Positions 25,313 to 34,306 of a stretch of 64,000 nucleotides of DNA are shown piece after piece. This DNA is from an uncultured Trichococcus sp. (GTDB taxonomy: Bacteria; Bacillota; Bacilli; Lactobacillales; Aerococcaceae): positions 1,567,168-1,631,167 of the forward strand of contig NZ_OY764015.1 in assembly GCF_963667775.1 (NCBI RefSeq). Direction: 5' to 3'. Position numbers and translations under genes: made by a program. Numbering within the stretch: position 1 is the stretch's first letter; each line of letters begins with the position of its first letter. Under the pieces are notes generated by a model. That model saw only the letters and a program-made list of their open reading frames with translations. It was not told where the DNA came from and did not search any database.

Positions 25313-26259
25313 TCCATCTCACTCTCTTTCTTGGACATAAATACCAGCAGCACTGCCGTTATGGCAATGATGACGATAAATGAGACTACCGAAAAGGCGG
25401 CTGCTTTGCCGAATTGTTGTTCCGTGAAGGCCATCTTGTAGATCGAGAACATCAAGGTGTTCGTCGAATCCCCAGGCCCGCCGTTCGTCATGATGAAAGG
25501 ATAGTCGAAGGCTTTCAGGCCGTTGATGACGTTCAGAATGACATTGATTGTGATGGAAGGCGCCAACAAAGGGATTTTGACATGACGGATCGCTTGCCAC
25601 CCAGTGCAGCCGTCCATTTCAGCGGATTCCATAACAGAATTGTCGATCGTCTGCAGGCCAGCCAAGTAAATGATCATCGTCTGCCCTACATTCTTCCAGA
25701 CGTCTACAAGTGTAATTCCGTAAAGTGCCTTGCCGTAGTCGCCGAGGACGTTGAAACTACTGCCATCCAGCCCGAACAGGTTCATCACGGAAGCGATCAA
25801 GCCGGATTCAGGCATGTACACATAGCTCCAGACAAACCCGATGACGATGGCGCTGAAAAGTGCCGGGATGTAGGCTGCCGATCGGTAAAAAGCCATGCCT
25901 TTGATTTTGCTGTTCAGGGCAAATGCCAAAATGAGTGCTAAAAGATTGCCGCCGATCACAAGCAATGCCGTATAGGTCAAGGTGTTCCCAATCGAGTTGA
26001 ACAGGATTCCGGATTCAAAAATCGCTCTGAAATTGTCGAATCCCACATTATTGTAGTTCAGGTTAAATCCGTTGAAGTCCGTCACGCTGTAAGTGAACAG
26101 CTTCAGAAAAGGCCAAATCCAAAAAGTGCCGAATACTGCCAGAGCAGGAATAACAAACAGATACATGCGATTATTCATGACCAGAGATTGGTTCTTTTTG
26201 AACAGGAAGCTGATTGCCTTCTTTTTTGGAGCGGCTGTAGTCGTTTGCTTCAGTTCCAT
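25309..26259 (-). CDS. ABC sugar importer permease, MalF type
   Basis: A 316-residue permease with an N-terminal cytoplasmic tail, about six membrane segments and the EAA loop (MESAEMDGCTGWQAIRHVKI, about residue 215). It is the partner of the MalG-type protein. The ATG at 26259 is favoured: AAAGGATGA precedes it by 8 nt, whereas the ATG at 26271 lies within that site. A hairpin separates it from the upstream binding-protein gene. Confidence 0.9.
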   Translation of the reverse strand: MELKQTTTAAPKKKAISFLFKKNQSLVMNNRMYLFVIPALAVFGTFWIWPFLKLFTYSVTDFNGFNLNYNNVGFDNFRAIFESGILFNSIGNTLTYTALLVIGGNLLALILAFALNSKIKGMAFYRSAAYIPALFSAIVIGFVWSYVYMPESGLIASVMNLFGLDGSSFNVLGDYGKALYGITLVDVWKNVGQTMIIYLAGLQTIDNSVMESAEMDGCTGWQAIRHVKIPLLAPSITINVILNVINGLKAFDYPFIMTNGGPGDSTNTLMFSIYKMAFTEQQFGKAAAFSVVSFIVIIAITAVLLVFMSKKESEME

Positions 26260-26289
26260 TTTATGATTCATCCTTTCTTTATAAAGAAT

Positions 26290-26322
26290 GTTCCGGAGAG
26301 GCCTTTTTGGTCTCCCCAGAAC
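26290..26322 (-). terminator. Intercistronic hairpin after the binding-protein gene
   Basis: GTTC.GGAGAGGCC (26290-26303) and GGTCTCC...GAAC (26309-26322) pair without a long T run. Such hairpins usually stabilise or partly terminate mRNA so that the binding protein is made in excess over the permeases. Confidence 0.55.
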
Positions 26323-26346
26323 AAGCTTTCATTCATTCAAGTTCGT

Positions 26347-27633
26347 CTATTTCAGTTCTTCAAATTTCTTCTGCATCGCTTCAGCGACTTCTTCAGGCGT
26401 GACTTTGCCTGTTCCGATCATCTCGCTGAATTTGGATTGCATTTCCGTTTCTGTCCCGGCTGGCCATGCTTGGTTGCACCAGTAGAAGGATTGACCTGCT
26501 TCAAATGCTGGCACGACATCGGCAAACACTTCATTGCTCAACTCTACGCCTTTGTAGGTTGAAAAAGAGGTAGCTGTAGCAGCCCAAGCCTGATGCAATT
26601 CGGATGATCCGTCCGTCATCTCATTGAAAACGTCCTTCAGCATCTCTTTGTGCTCGCTCTGTGAACTGATTGCATAGCCCGCGCCGGTTGCGGCTGCGAT
26701 ATACGTTTCCCCTTCATCATTAGCCGGCATTCCCATGAAGCCAAGGTTGAATGAAGCATCTTCCAAAGCCGGATAACTGAAGTCACCGTCAAAGAGCATC
26801 GCTGCTTTTTGATCCATGAACAATTGCTGTGCTTGCGGTTGACCCAAGCCAAGGGAGTTGTCGGTCACATAGCCTTTGTCGTACAACTCTTTGTACATTG
26901 TGATTGTGTTGACCCACTCTTCGTCGGTGAAGTTCGTGTCACCTGTGTAGAGCTGGTTGTCGAACTCCGCATTGTTAGGATACACTTGGTTGGCTGCAAT
27001 CTGGTACATCCCGAATTGGATCATGTAGGAATCCTTGTCGCCCATCACGATTGGAGTGATACCGGCTGCCTTCAGTTGTTCGCAGGCATCCAGGAATTCT
27101 TTCCAGTTTGTCGGAATCGCGATGTTGTTCTGCTCGAACAAGTCCTTGTTGTACCATGTTCCCAGTACCCCGACACTGCTGGACAAGGCGTAAGGCTTGC
27201 CTTCATAGGACATATCAGCTTTCGCCTGATCGATCAGGTTGTCCCAATTATCCAGACCAGAAAGATCTTCGATATAGCCGGCTTCCGCCATTTCCTCAAC
27301 GGAACTTGCGCTGGCTTTCTTAGGTTGGACTAAAAACAAATCAGGAGATTGCCCGGTGGACAGTTTGCTTTTCAAAGCTGTGTAATACTGGTCGTCAGGC
27401 AACAGTGTCGTTTCTATCGTATAGTCAGGGTATTGTTTTTCGACCAACTCTTTGAATGATTCCAAAAATACTCCCTGCGACCCGTCCTTTACTCCGGAAG
27501 CCATTACTGTGATCGTTTTTTCGCCACTGTCCGCCGCAGCAGAGTCATCGGCGCTGCCGCCACCGTTCCCACAAGCAGCAAGCACACCCATTGAAGCAAT
27601 AGCCAAAGCCGACAAACGTAAAATCCTTTTCAT
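26347..27633 (-). CDS. ABC sugar-binding lipoprotein
   Basis: A 428-residue solute-binding lipoprotein of the carbohydrate family 1. The signal peptide ends in VLAACG with lipidated Cys21; a Ser/Asp-rich linker follows, then the two-lobed domain (YPDYTIETTLLPDDQYYTAL near residue 70; NWKEFLDACEQLKAAGITPI near 160). It captures the oligosaccharide outside the membrane. GGAGG precedes the ATG by 7 nt. It is the first gene of the operon and is divergent from the YesM/YesN system, which probably activates it. Confidence 0.93.
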   Translation of the reverse strand: MKRILRLSALAIASMGVLAACGNGGGSADDSAAADSGEKTITVMASGVKDGSQGVFLESFKELVEKQYPDYTIETTLLPDDQYYTALKSKLSTGQSPDLFLVQPKKASASSVEEMAEAGYIEDLSGLDNWDNLIDQAKADMSYEGKPYALSSSVGVLGTWYNKDLFEQNNIAIPTNWKEFLDACEQLKAAGITPIVMGDKDSYMIQFGMYQIAANQVYPNNAEFDNQLYTGDTNFTDEEWVNTITMYKELYDKGYVTDNSLGLGQPQAQQLFMDQKAAMLFDGDFSYPALEDASFNLGFMGMPANDEGETYIAAATGAGYAISSQSEHKEMLKDVFNEMTDGSSELHQAWAATATSFSTYKGVELSNEVFADVVPAFEAGQSFYWCNQAWPAGTETEMQSKFSEMIGTGKVTPEEVAEAMQKKFEELK

Positions 27634-27698
27634 TTTGATTCCTCCATTTCTTTTATAGTCTTATCATAATTTAGATTGAGTAATTTTTTTTCTTATTT

Positions 27699-27733
27699 CG
27701 TGGTATACTTTTTTTGGATTATTTAACGGGAGG
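27699..27733 (+). promoter_or_regulatory. Promoter and RBS of the yesMN-type operon
   Basis: TGGTATACT (27699-27707) is an extended -10 element. GGGAGG (27728-27733) is the ribosome site for the ATG at 27741. Confidence 0.55.
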
Positions 27734-27740
27734 TCTGTAC

Positions 27741-29477
27741 ATGCAAATAAACAAGCAACTCCGCCTCGCGATTTTTGTGATCGCAACAGCGTCAATGATG
27801 GTCGTAACGCTCCTTTCTTTCGGGATGTACTATCATTTTTCTTCCCAAGATTTGGAAGCGAATACAAAGAATTCTTTGAACCGGAGCGCCTCCATCGTCG
27901 AGGAGAAGATAAATGACATCGATATCCTCACCGAAAAGGTGCAATTTTTTTCGAAAAGTTCCTACGACTTGATGACGGACTTGCGAAAATACGCCAATAA
28001 TGAAGAGGCCTATACGCCGGAGAATCTGTTCTACTCTTCCGAAGAGATCGAGGGTATTTTCCGTACCGTGATCTATCGAATGGATTACATCAATTTTATG
28101 GCCATCATACTGCCGAATGGCGAAATCATTTCTTATTCGAACACGCAAAAAGATTTTTCTTATGGATACGACCCGCTTGCGAGTGATTGGTACCGGGAAA
28201 CGCTGGAGGCAAAAGGAAATCTCAACATTTCCGTGGCTGAGGAGGATCAGGCGATCATCAACGCCGGAGCCGATCCGACGCTCTTCTTTTCCAGAACCAT
28301 CTATGATTTTTATTCCAAGGAATTGCTCGGAACGCTCGTAGTCAATTGCGAACCTGAATTTTTTGATTTCATTTCCCAGAATTTCCCGGATAAGGTCATC
28401 GGGTTCCAGTTGAAGGAAACAAAAAATAACACGGTGCTCTACACTGCCGCTTCCGATGAGCTGATCGCCGACACGAGTCAGCTGGAGACCACGATCAATC
28501 TCAATCGCCAACCTATCCTACTGGCGGTGACGATCGATAACAGCGAGTACGCGGAATTATTCACTACACTGCTGCGGAACCTGTTCATCATTTTGGCTCT
28601 GCTTGTTATCGCCATTTACTTGACATCCACTCGCTTCTCGAACTTGTTCACTACACCGATCGTCAGTTTATCCAGTCTGATGAGGAAAAAACAGACGACG
28701 AATTATCATTTTCGAGCAAATAAATACGAGAATAGGTCGGATGAAATCGGGATCCTCTATCAAGAATACCGCAACATGCTGGAGACATTGGATGCATTCC
28801 TGACCGATAAACTCAATTCCGAACAGTCGTTGCTGAAATCGGAGCTGAACGTCTACAAAAACCAGATCGATTCGCATTTTCTGTACAATACGCTGGAATC
28901 GATCAACTCTTTGGCCGAGATCGAAGAGATCGAGGAAATATCGGTTATGACGCTGTCTTTGTCGAATATGTTCCGCTACGCCTCCAACGGCTTCATCAAC
29001 GAAGCCACGGTAGCCGAAGAACTGCAGAACGTCGAAGACTTTCTGCATATCCAGGAAATCCGTTACCAACACGCAATCGACTTCCGATGTGACATCACCA
29101 GCGAACAGATCCTTGCTGCAACAGTGCCCAAAATCATCCTGCAGCCGTTGGTGGAAAATGCCATCTATCATGGAATGAACAAAGGCGGATTCGATGGGGA
29201 AATAAGGGTTTCCGCCGCCATCAATCAGGAGGATCTGTATCTTTACGTTTCTGACAACGGCATCGGGATGAGCGAGAACACGCTTTACAAGTTGCGCTCC
29301 GAGCTTCATCAAGCTTCGACATTGGTGCGGGAAAAGACCGCCCATATCGGCTTGATCAACATCGAGGCGCGCATCAAAAATTTCAGAGGGATCGATTACG
29401 GCATCACGATCTTCAGCCAGAAAGAAAAAGGCACAACAGTCGTCATTCATTTACCAATTCAGGAAGCGGTGAACTAA
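27741..29477 (+). CDS. YesM-type sensor histidine kinase
   Basis: A 578-residue membrane sensor. Two membrane segments (about residues 10-30 and 280-300) flank a large extracellular sensing region; a HAMP-like linker leads to the His_kinase domain with phospho-acceptor His379 (DSHFLYNTLESIN) and an ATPase part with PLVENAIYHG and DNGIGMSENTL. It would sense an extracellular sugar or the loaded binding protein and phosphorylate the YesN-type regulator 3 bp downstream. The frame opens earlier, but GGGAGG fixes the ATG at 27741. Confidence 0.93.
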   Translation: MQINKQLRLAIFVIATASMMVVTLLSFGMYYHFSSQDLEANTKNSLNRSASIVEEKINDIDILTEKVQFFSKSSYDLMTDLRKYANNEEAYTPENLFYSSEEIEGIFRTVIYRMDYINFMAIILPNGEIISYSNTQKDFSYGYDPLASDWYRETLEAKGNLNISVAEEDQAIINAGADPTLFFSRTIYDFYSKELLGTLVVNCEPEFFDFISQNFPDKVIGFQLKETKNNTVLYTAASDELIADTSQLETTINLNRQPILLAVTIDNSEYAELFTTLLRNLFIILALLVIAIYLTSTRFSNLFTTPIVSLSSLMRKKQTTNYHFRANKYENRSDEIGILYQEYRNMLETLDAFLTDKLNSEQSLLKSELNVYKNQIDSHFLYNTLESINSLAEIEEIEEISVMTLSLSNMFRYASNGFINEATVAEELQNVEDFLHIQEIRYQHAIDFRCDITSEQILAATVPKIILQPLVENAIYHGMNKGGFDGEIRVSAAINQEDLYLYVSDNGIGMSENTLYKLRSELHQASTLVREKTAHIGLINIEARIKNFRGIDYGITIFSQKEKGTTVVIHLPIQEAVN

Positions 29478-29480
29478 AAC

Positions 29481-30926
29481 ATGTATCAATTTTTAATTGC
29501 GGACGATGAAATCCTGATCAGAAAAGGAACCTTAAAGAAAATCGAAAAGTTGGGCCTGCCGATCCAATGCGCCTTCGAAGCAGGCAACGGCAAGGAAGCC
29601 CTTACCTATTTGGAAAAGAATTCTGTCGATTTTGTCATCACGGATATGGACATGCCGGAATATGACGGCGTCCAGTTTCTTGATTATCTGAAGAATCAGT
29701 TCCCAGAGATGCCGATCATCGTCATCAGCGGCTATCAGAATTTTGCTTATCTTCAAAAAGCGATCCAAGCCAATGCCATCAACTACATCCTGAAGCCGTT
29801 CAGCCGGGAGGATATTCAAAAGTCCCTGCTGGATGTCATCGCGATTCTGGACAACAAGAAATCCCAGAAAAGTAACGAAAACGAAGTGATCATCAGCACC
29901 ATCATCGGCCATCAGACGGAACTGGGCATGAAGGCACTGCAGAAGATGATTTCTGTCCCGAACCAGTACTATCTGGTCCTGTCCGTCTGTCGCGAGCCGG
30001 AAGCTTCCTTGGACCTGCTGAATCTGTTGGATCAATCCGCAATTTTCTCGGAGCCTGTCCCTAAATATGCGCAGACCCGCTTTTCGCTCATAGAAAAATC
30101 AAAAACAGCGGTTCTCATCGACGGCCTGCCTGAGAGCGTGTTGTTGGGCATAAGCAACCCGGTTATGGATGTTGCTGCAATCGGCTCCTACTATCAAAAC
30201 TGCATCGATGCGCTGAATTCCCGGAAAAGCCACAGTCAACCCGCGATTTTTTATTATCAAAGTACGGTCAGAAGCGAAAAATATGCCTTCCCGCACATCG
30301 CTGAACTGATGTACTATTTGGAGACCGGCAAGGAAAGCGTGCTGAAGGAGAAATTGCGCGGGTACTTCGAAACAGCCTATTTCAGTGAAGGCGCAACGCT
30401 TTTCGACCTGAAGGACATCGGTTTGTCGTTGATCGAAAAATCGAAGCAGTTCCTCGATGACTACTACCGCATGCAATCGAACTATACCTATCCGGAAATT
30501 CACCAGGAAGTGATGGAGCGGCTCTTCACGTTTAAGGACATCAGCAACTATTTCCTGGATTTTTTGGGGAATATCGCCAAATCGATGTCCTATGAGCACT
30601 TGTATTCTTCTCAGGATATCATCGTCAACGTCAAGGACTATCTGGACATTCACTATGCCGATCCAATCACGTTGGATTTCCTGTCGGATATTTTCTACAT
30701 CAACAGTTCATACCTGTCTACCCTGTTCAAAGAAAAAACCGGGATGAAATACGTCGACTACCTGAACGGCTTGCGGATCGAAGCCGCCAAAACGCTGCTG
30801 CAAACAACCGATCGGCGGGCATCGACGATTTCGCGGATGGTCGGATACGACAACGAGAAGTATTTTTACAGAGTCTTCAAGAAATTCACGGACCTGACGC
30901 CGGAACAATACCGGAAACAAAAATAG
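29481..30926 (+). CDS. YesN-type response regulator with AraC DNA-binding domain
   Basis: A 481-residue response regulator. The receiver domain (1-120) has Asp55 in the FVITDMDMPEYDG motif and a conserved Lys near residue 105 (NYILKPF). A long middle region (about 130-370) of unclear function follows, then two AraC helix-turn-helix motifs (about 380-480; FLSDIFYINSSYLSTLFKEK, ISRMVGYDNEKYFYRVFKKF). It probably activates the divergent ABC/GH78 operon when phosphorylated. It is the second gene of a two-gene operon ending at a strong terminator. Confidence 0.93.
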   Translation: MYQFLIADDEILIRKGTLKKIEKLGLPIQCAFEAGNGKEALTYLEKNSVDFVITDMDMPEYDGVQFLDYLKNQFPEMPIIVISGYQNFAYLQKAIQANAINYILKPFSREDIQKSLLDVIAILDNKKSQKSNENEVIISTIIGHQTELGMKALQKMISVPNQYYLVLSVCREPEASLDLLNLLDQSAIFSEPVPKYAQTRFSLIEKSKTAVLIDGLPESVLLGISNPVMDVAAIGSYYQNCIDALNSRKSHSQPAIFYYQSTVRSEKYAFPHIAELMYYLETGKESVLKEKLRGYFETAYFSEGATLFDLKDIGLSLIEKSKQFLDDYYRMQSNYTYPEIHQEVMERLFTFKDISNYFLDFLGNIAKSMSYEHLYSSQDIIVNVKDYLDIHYADPITLDFLSDIFYINSSYLSTLFKEKTGMKYVDYLNGLRIEAAKTLLQTTDRRASTISRMVGYDNEKYFYRVFKKFTDLTPEQYRKQK

Positions 30927-30940
30927 AGCATGCTTGACAA

Positions 30941-30991
30941 ACCAGGCAGCCGCCTCATCCATTATTGGAGAGGCGGCTGCCTGGGTTTTGT
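30941..30991 (+). terminator. Strong terminator (composite module copy 3)
   Basis: ACCAGGCAGCCGCCTC (30941-30956) and GAGAGGCGGCTGCCTGGG (30968-30985) pair, then TTTTG. It is nearly identical to the hairpin at 18718 although the genes upstream are unrelated. The tail GAAGAGCATATATGTTGTTC and CTAGGGTGTTTTG follow. Confidence 0.9.
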
Positions 30992-31071
30992 ATATTTGAA
31001 GAGCATATATGTTGTTCTAGGGTGTTTTGTGCTTTCGATGGGCGTTAGCCCGACATACATGCCGTGTGGGC

Positions 31072-31272
31072 GTCGACTGTTCGGTGTTCTTCACTTCTCG
31101 TTCAGTCGACATACCGCGCCGGCGTCGACTGTTCGGTATCCTTCACTTCTCGTTCAGTCGACACATCGCGCCGGCGTCGACTGTTCGGTATTCTCCGCTC
31201 TTCGTTCAGCCGACACATCACACTTCCGTCGGCTTTTCGGTAACATTCGTTCTTCGTTCAGCCGACAGCCCC
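31072..31272. repeat. Family B array 6: four units, exact 52-bp period
   Basis: Anchors at 31072, 31124 and 31176 (GTCGACT) and 31228 (GTCGGCT), each 52 bp apart. Within the units CAGTCGAC arms pair perfectly with GTCGACTG across a 13-nt loop. It follows composite module copy 3 directly. Confidence 0.92.
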
Positions 31273-31285
31273 CCGCCATAAACGT

Positions 31286-31318
31286 TTATTCCCAGCCGTC
31301 GTCCTCATCCATCGTTAC
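31286..31318 (-). pseudogene. Remnant of a RelB/Phd-type antitoxin 3' end
   Basis: On the minus strand these codons read VTMDEDDGWE and stop, against FLTIDENDGWE and stop at the end of the antitoxin gene at 19718. Nucleotide changes are mostly silent or conservative. The remnant overlaps the last codons of the DUF1538 gene in another frame and sits 14 bp from family B array 6. It looks like a scar of a lost toxin-antitoxin module. Confidence 0.5.
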
Positions 31319-32783
31319 CTTTTGCCCGCAACTTGTAAACCAATCCCAATACCTGCACGGCGATGATCGGGGTCATGGCGACGAGGGCGATCATGCCGAA
31401 GCTGCTGGAGACGAGGTTGTCTCCGGCCGTTGCGTTGGCGGCGCCTTGGACGAATGAGAGGATGAAGGTCGCAGTCATCGGTCCGGATGCGACGCCGCCG
31501 GAATCGAAGGCGATGCCGACGAACATTTTCGGGACGAAAAATGTCAGTGTCAGCGCAAACAGGTAGCCCGGCAGAAGAATGTGCCAGAGTTGGATGGCCG
31601 GAAAGATGATGCGCACCATCGCCAAGGCGATGGCTGTACCGATGCCGATGGAAAGCACGATCTTGACGGCATTCCGGGTGACAGCGCCCTCCGTGACCTC
31701 CTCGATTTGGTGCGTCAGGACATGGACGGCCGGTTCCGCCAAGACGGTCACCAAACCGAGCACGAAGCCGATCATAAGCAAATATTGCTTATTTTCCAAT
31801 GAAGCAACGCGGAAACCGATCGTTCGGCCGACGTCCATGAAGCCGGCTTGGGCGCCGAGGAGGAACAGGAAGAGGCCGATGTAGGTCAGCAGCAGGCCGT
31901 ATAGGATCCACGAGATGTTTCGTCGTGAGAGGCGGAAGGAATAGCGCTGCATCAGGAGGAAGATGAGTGTGATCGGCAACAGTGCAAGCAGGACTTCTTC
32001 AGCAACGATCGGGATTTTTTCGAGGAACGCTGCCAGTAGGCTGGTGGTTTTCAGGGTGTCGATAGCGGTGTCCGGAGCCGTGATGGGGTCGACCGCGAAG
32101 AGATCCATCAGGAGGATGGCGAGGATCGGTCCGACCGAAACGACACCGATCAGACCGAAGCCTTCGGTGTTGGCGGCGAGATTGTCCTTGCGCAGCAGCG
32201 TGACCCCCAGCGCCATCGCCATGATGAACGGTACCGTCATGGCGCCGGTCGTCGCGCCGGATGCGTCGAAGGCGATGGCGAGGAATTCGTCGGAAGCGTT
32301 CAGCGCGAGGATGAATACGACGGCGTACAGCCCGATCAGCAGCTTGTGAAGGACGATGTTACGGACGATCCGGATCAGTCCGAGTGCCAACAGGGCGGCG
32401 ATGCCGAGCGATACGACGAGGATGATGCTCCATTTTCCGACAGTGCCGGCCGTCAGACGTTCGACTTGCCCGGCCAAGATGTGCAGATCCGGCTCCGCGA
32501 TGGAAATGATGAAACCGAGCGCCAACCCGGCACCGGCCAGCAGGATGAGGTTGGCGGTCTTTGAGAATGTCCGCCCCATCGCCTTTCCGATCATGCTGAT
32601 GCTGAAATCGATGCCGTGCAGAAAAATCGAAAGGCCAGCGGTGATGCAGAAGGCGCCCAGCAGAAAGCGCTGCAGCTGCAAGGTGGTCAGCGGCGTCAAG
32701 GTGGTGTGCAACAACAGGACGATCGCGACAATAGGAAGGACCGCATGCAACACTTCGCGGATTTTTGACAAGAACAGTTTCAT
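31305..32783 (-). CDS. DUF1538 duplicated membrane protein
   Basis: A 492-residue polytopic membrane protein made of two homologous DUF1538 halves (about residues 10-230 and 260-490). Each half has the paired motifs IAEPDLHILAGQVERLT / LAEPAVHVLTHQIEEVT and AFDASGATTGAMTVPF / AFDSGGVASGPMTATF, so the duplication is visible. Transport is likely, but the substrate is unknown. The ATG at 32783 follows AAAGGCGGTG; the longer TTG start at 32816 has no ribosome site. The last codons overlap an antitoxin remnant. Confidence 0.85.
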   Translation of the reverse strand: MKLFLSKIREVLHAVLPIVAIVLLLHTTLTPLTTLQLQRFLLGAFCITAGLSIFLHGIDFSISMIGKAMGRTFSKTANLILLAGAGLALGFIISIAEPDLHILAGQVERLTAGTVGKWSIILVVSLGIAALLALGLIRIVRNIVLHKLLIGLYAVVFILALNASDEFLAIAFDASGATTGAMTVPFIMAMALGVTLLRKDNLAANTEGFGLIGVVSVGPILAILLMDLFAVDPITAPDTAIDTLKTTSLLAAFLEKIPIVAEEVLLALLPITLIFLLMQRYSFRLSRRNISWILYGLLLTYIGLFLFLLGAQAGFMDVGRTIGFRVASLENKQYLLMIGFVLGLVTVLAEPAVHVLTHQIEEVTEGAVTRNAVKIVLSIGIGTAIALAMVRIIFPAIQLWHILLPGYLFALTLTFFVPKMFVGIAFDSGGVASGPMTATFILSFVQGAANATAGDNLVSSSFGMIALVAMTPIIAVQVLGLVYKLRAKGNDG

Positions 32784-32887
32784 CGGGAGCACCGCCTTTC
32801 TGGGCTTGGCGTTCAAGGTGTCTATCTTTCTTCCATTATAAACGAAAAAGCGGTGCGGGAATAACTGGAAGAATTTTGTTCCGTTAT

Positions 32888-33103
32888 ATGTGGCGGGCTG
32901 GCGCCCTCGGGTAAATCAGATACCGGCCTGGGCTATCGCCCGACAGAAGAGCAATCTCTCGGGTATTTTGCGGTTTTCGGTATCCAATCAGTCGACAGAC
33001 TGGTGTGCCCTCGGGTAAACGAGATACCGTCCTGGGCTAACGCCCGACAGAAGAGCGATCTGTCTGGTGTTTTGCGGTTTCCGGTGACGATTCAGTCGAC
33101 GAC
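32888..33103. repeat. Two reverse-oriented family C units, 104 bp apart
   Basis: CCCTCGGGTAAA begins at 32904 and again at 33008, exactly 104 bp later. Each unit carries CGCCCGACAGAAGAGC and a TTTTGCGGTTT tail. In this orientation the hairpin plus T-rich tail resembles a terminator. Confidence 0.88.
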
Positions 33104-33125
33104 AACCTGTATCGCTTGCCTGGCT

Positions 33126-33158
33126 GTCCTCCGGTGAAGAAGCTTCTCGCCGGAGGAC
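33126..33158. repeat. Single family A hairpin
   Basis: GTCCTCCGG (33126-33134) and CCGGAGGAC (33150-33158) form a perfect 9-bp stem with a 15-nt loop, 36 bp past the lipoprotein gene end. It may serve as its terminator, though the T run is poor. Confidence 0.65.
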
Positions 33159-33193
33159 AAGTTGTTTAACGGACTCAGCGGCTGCACTCTCCC

Positions 33194-33910
33194 TTATGGC
33201 AGCCATTCGTAGTCTTCGGGCAACTCAATAAATTCCGGTGCGGCCGTGTCGCTTATTTCCAAAACATCGAGATTGAACTCATTTTCCCCGGAAGCCGAGC
33301 GGATCCGTTTCAGGACATCGCCCTCGAAATAGTAGAACATCCGGTCGCCGTTTGCGGCATAGTATTCCTCGTAGACGAGGCCCTGCTGCTCCCAGCTGCC
33401 CACATAGGTGCTGCCGATATCCTTGAACGGCGGCGCTGCGATGATGCCGTCGTCTTCCGGTGCGTCGGCGGGATCCGCGCTTTCGTTCCGCGCGATCGTC
33501 CGGTTCAGGTGGTCGAGCACGTACGCTTGCCCGTCCAGCGTGAGGTAGGTCATGTCCGTCCCTTCCCCGCTGATCCGGATGGCCTGATCCACGCCAGCAA
33601 CGGCGACCGTCAGCGACCGGTCCTCGAGCTGACTTCCTGTGAACTCGCGGTAATGGTACTGTGCCACATATTGTCTGCCAGCAAAAATTGCGAAATAAGG
33701 CTCGGCCAAATGCATGCTGGAAATGCTGGTGTCGGCTTCCGCAGATGATTCGCTGCCGCTTCCAACGGTTGATTCGACTATTTCGCTTTGGCTGCTTGCG
33801 ATGACGCTGCTTGATTCGTCCGATGCCGTTCTCTCATCCACCAGTCCGCAGGCGGCGGAAAGTACGGCAATTGCTGTCAAGATTCCCATTAAAGCTATTT
33901 TTCTTCTCAT
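33194..33910 (-). CDS. Lipoprotein of unknown function
   Basis: A 238-residue lipoprotein. The signal peptide ends in LSAACG with lipidated Cys21; a Ser/Glu-rich linker (about 22-65) leads to a compact domain with alternating polar strands (YFAIFAGRQYVAQYHYREFT, LVYEEYYAANGDRMFYYFEG). The fold looks beta-rich and recalls small extracellular lipoproteins of LolA-like shape, but I do not recognise a family. It is monocistronic with repeats on both sides. No regulator is linked. Confidence 0.65.
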   Translation of the reverse strand: MRRKIALMGILTAIAVLSAACGLVDERTASDESSSVIASSQSEIVESTVGSGSESSAEADTSISSMHLAEPYFAIFAGRQYVAQYHYREFTGSQLEDRSLTVAVAGVDQAIRISGEGTDMTYLTLDGQAYVLDHLNRTIARNESADPADAPEDDGIIAAPPFKDIGSTYVGSWEQQGLVYEEYYAANGDRMFYYFEGDVLKRIRSASGENEFNLDVLEISDTAAPEFIELPEDYEWLP

Positions 33911-34016
33911 TTTTTAAAACCTCCTAACGCAAGGCAAAAGGTTCGGTCTGTTTTTCTGGCTTGTGTTTCCTTGTGTTCATTATACGCCGGAATGATTGTC
34001 GCCACTATGAAAAGCC

Positions 34017-34041
34017 CTCGACATCCACATTGGATGTCGAA
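34017..34041. terminator. Short GC hairpin
   Basis: TCGACATCC (34018-34026) and GGATGTCGA (34032-34040) form a 9-bp stem with a 5-nt loop. It has no good T run and precedes the family D repeats. Confidence 0.4.
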
Positions 34042-34044
34042 GGA

Positions 34045-34200
34045 GTTTCCCCGCCAAACAGTCTTTGGCGGTTTATTTCGGTCCGCTCCGAGTTGATTTA
34101 GCCCGCCAAATCATTTTTGGCGGGGAATTCTGAGCCCCACACGACGCATTTTCCCCGCAAAGCAGACTTTGGCGGGGAAACTACGCCCGATCCGAGATCC
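34045..34200. repeat. Family D array 1: three units, exact 52-bp period
   Basis: CCGCCAAA (third unit CCGCAAAG) begins at 34051, 34103 and 34155, each 52 bp apart. Each pairs with TTTGGCGG a few nt later to make a short GC hairpin. It lies upstream of the TetR gene. An equivalent three-unit array is at 37198. Confidence 0.9.
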
Positions 34201-34306
34201 GAAGATCCGGTATCCGCCCATCCGCCATCAATCTTAGGAAACTGCTTGCTTGTTTCCGGTTAACACCGTAAGATGGAAACACAACAACCGTAAAGGAGCG
34301 GATGGA

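Noticed and set aside
27664-27867. Small minus-strand ORF between the binding-protein and kinase genes
   Set aside because: It overlaps the kinase promoter and start, with no ribosome site or recognisable product.
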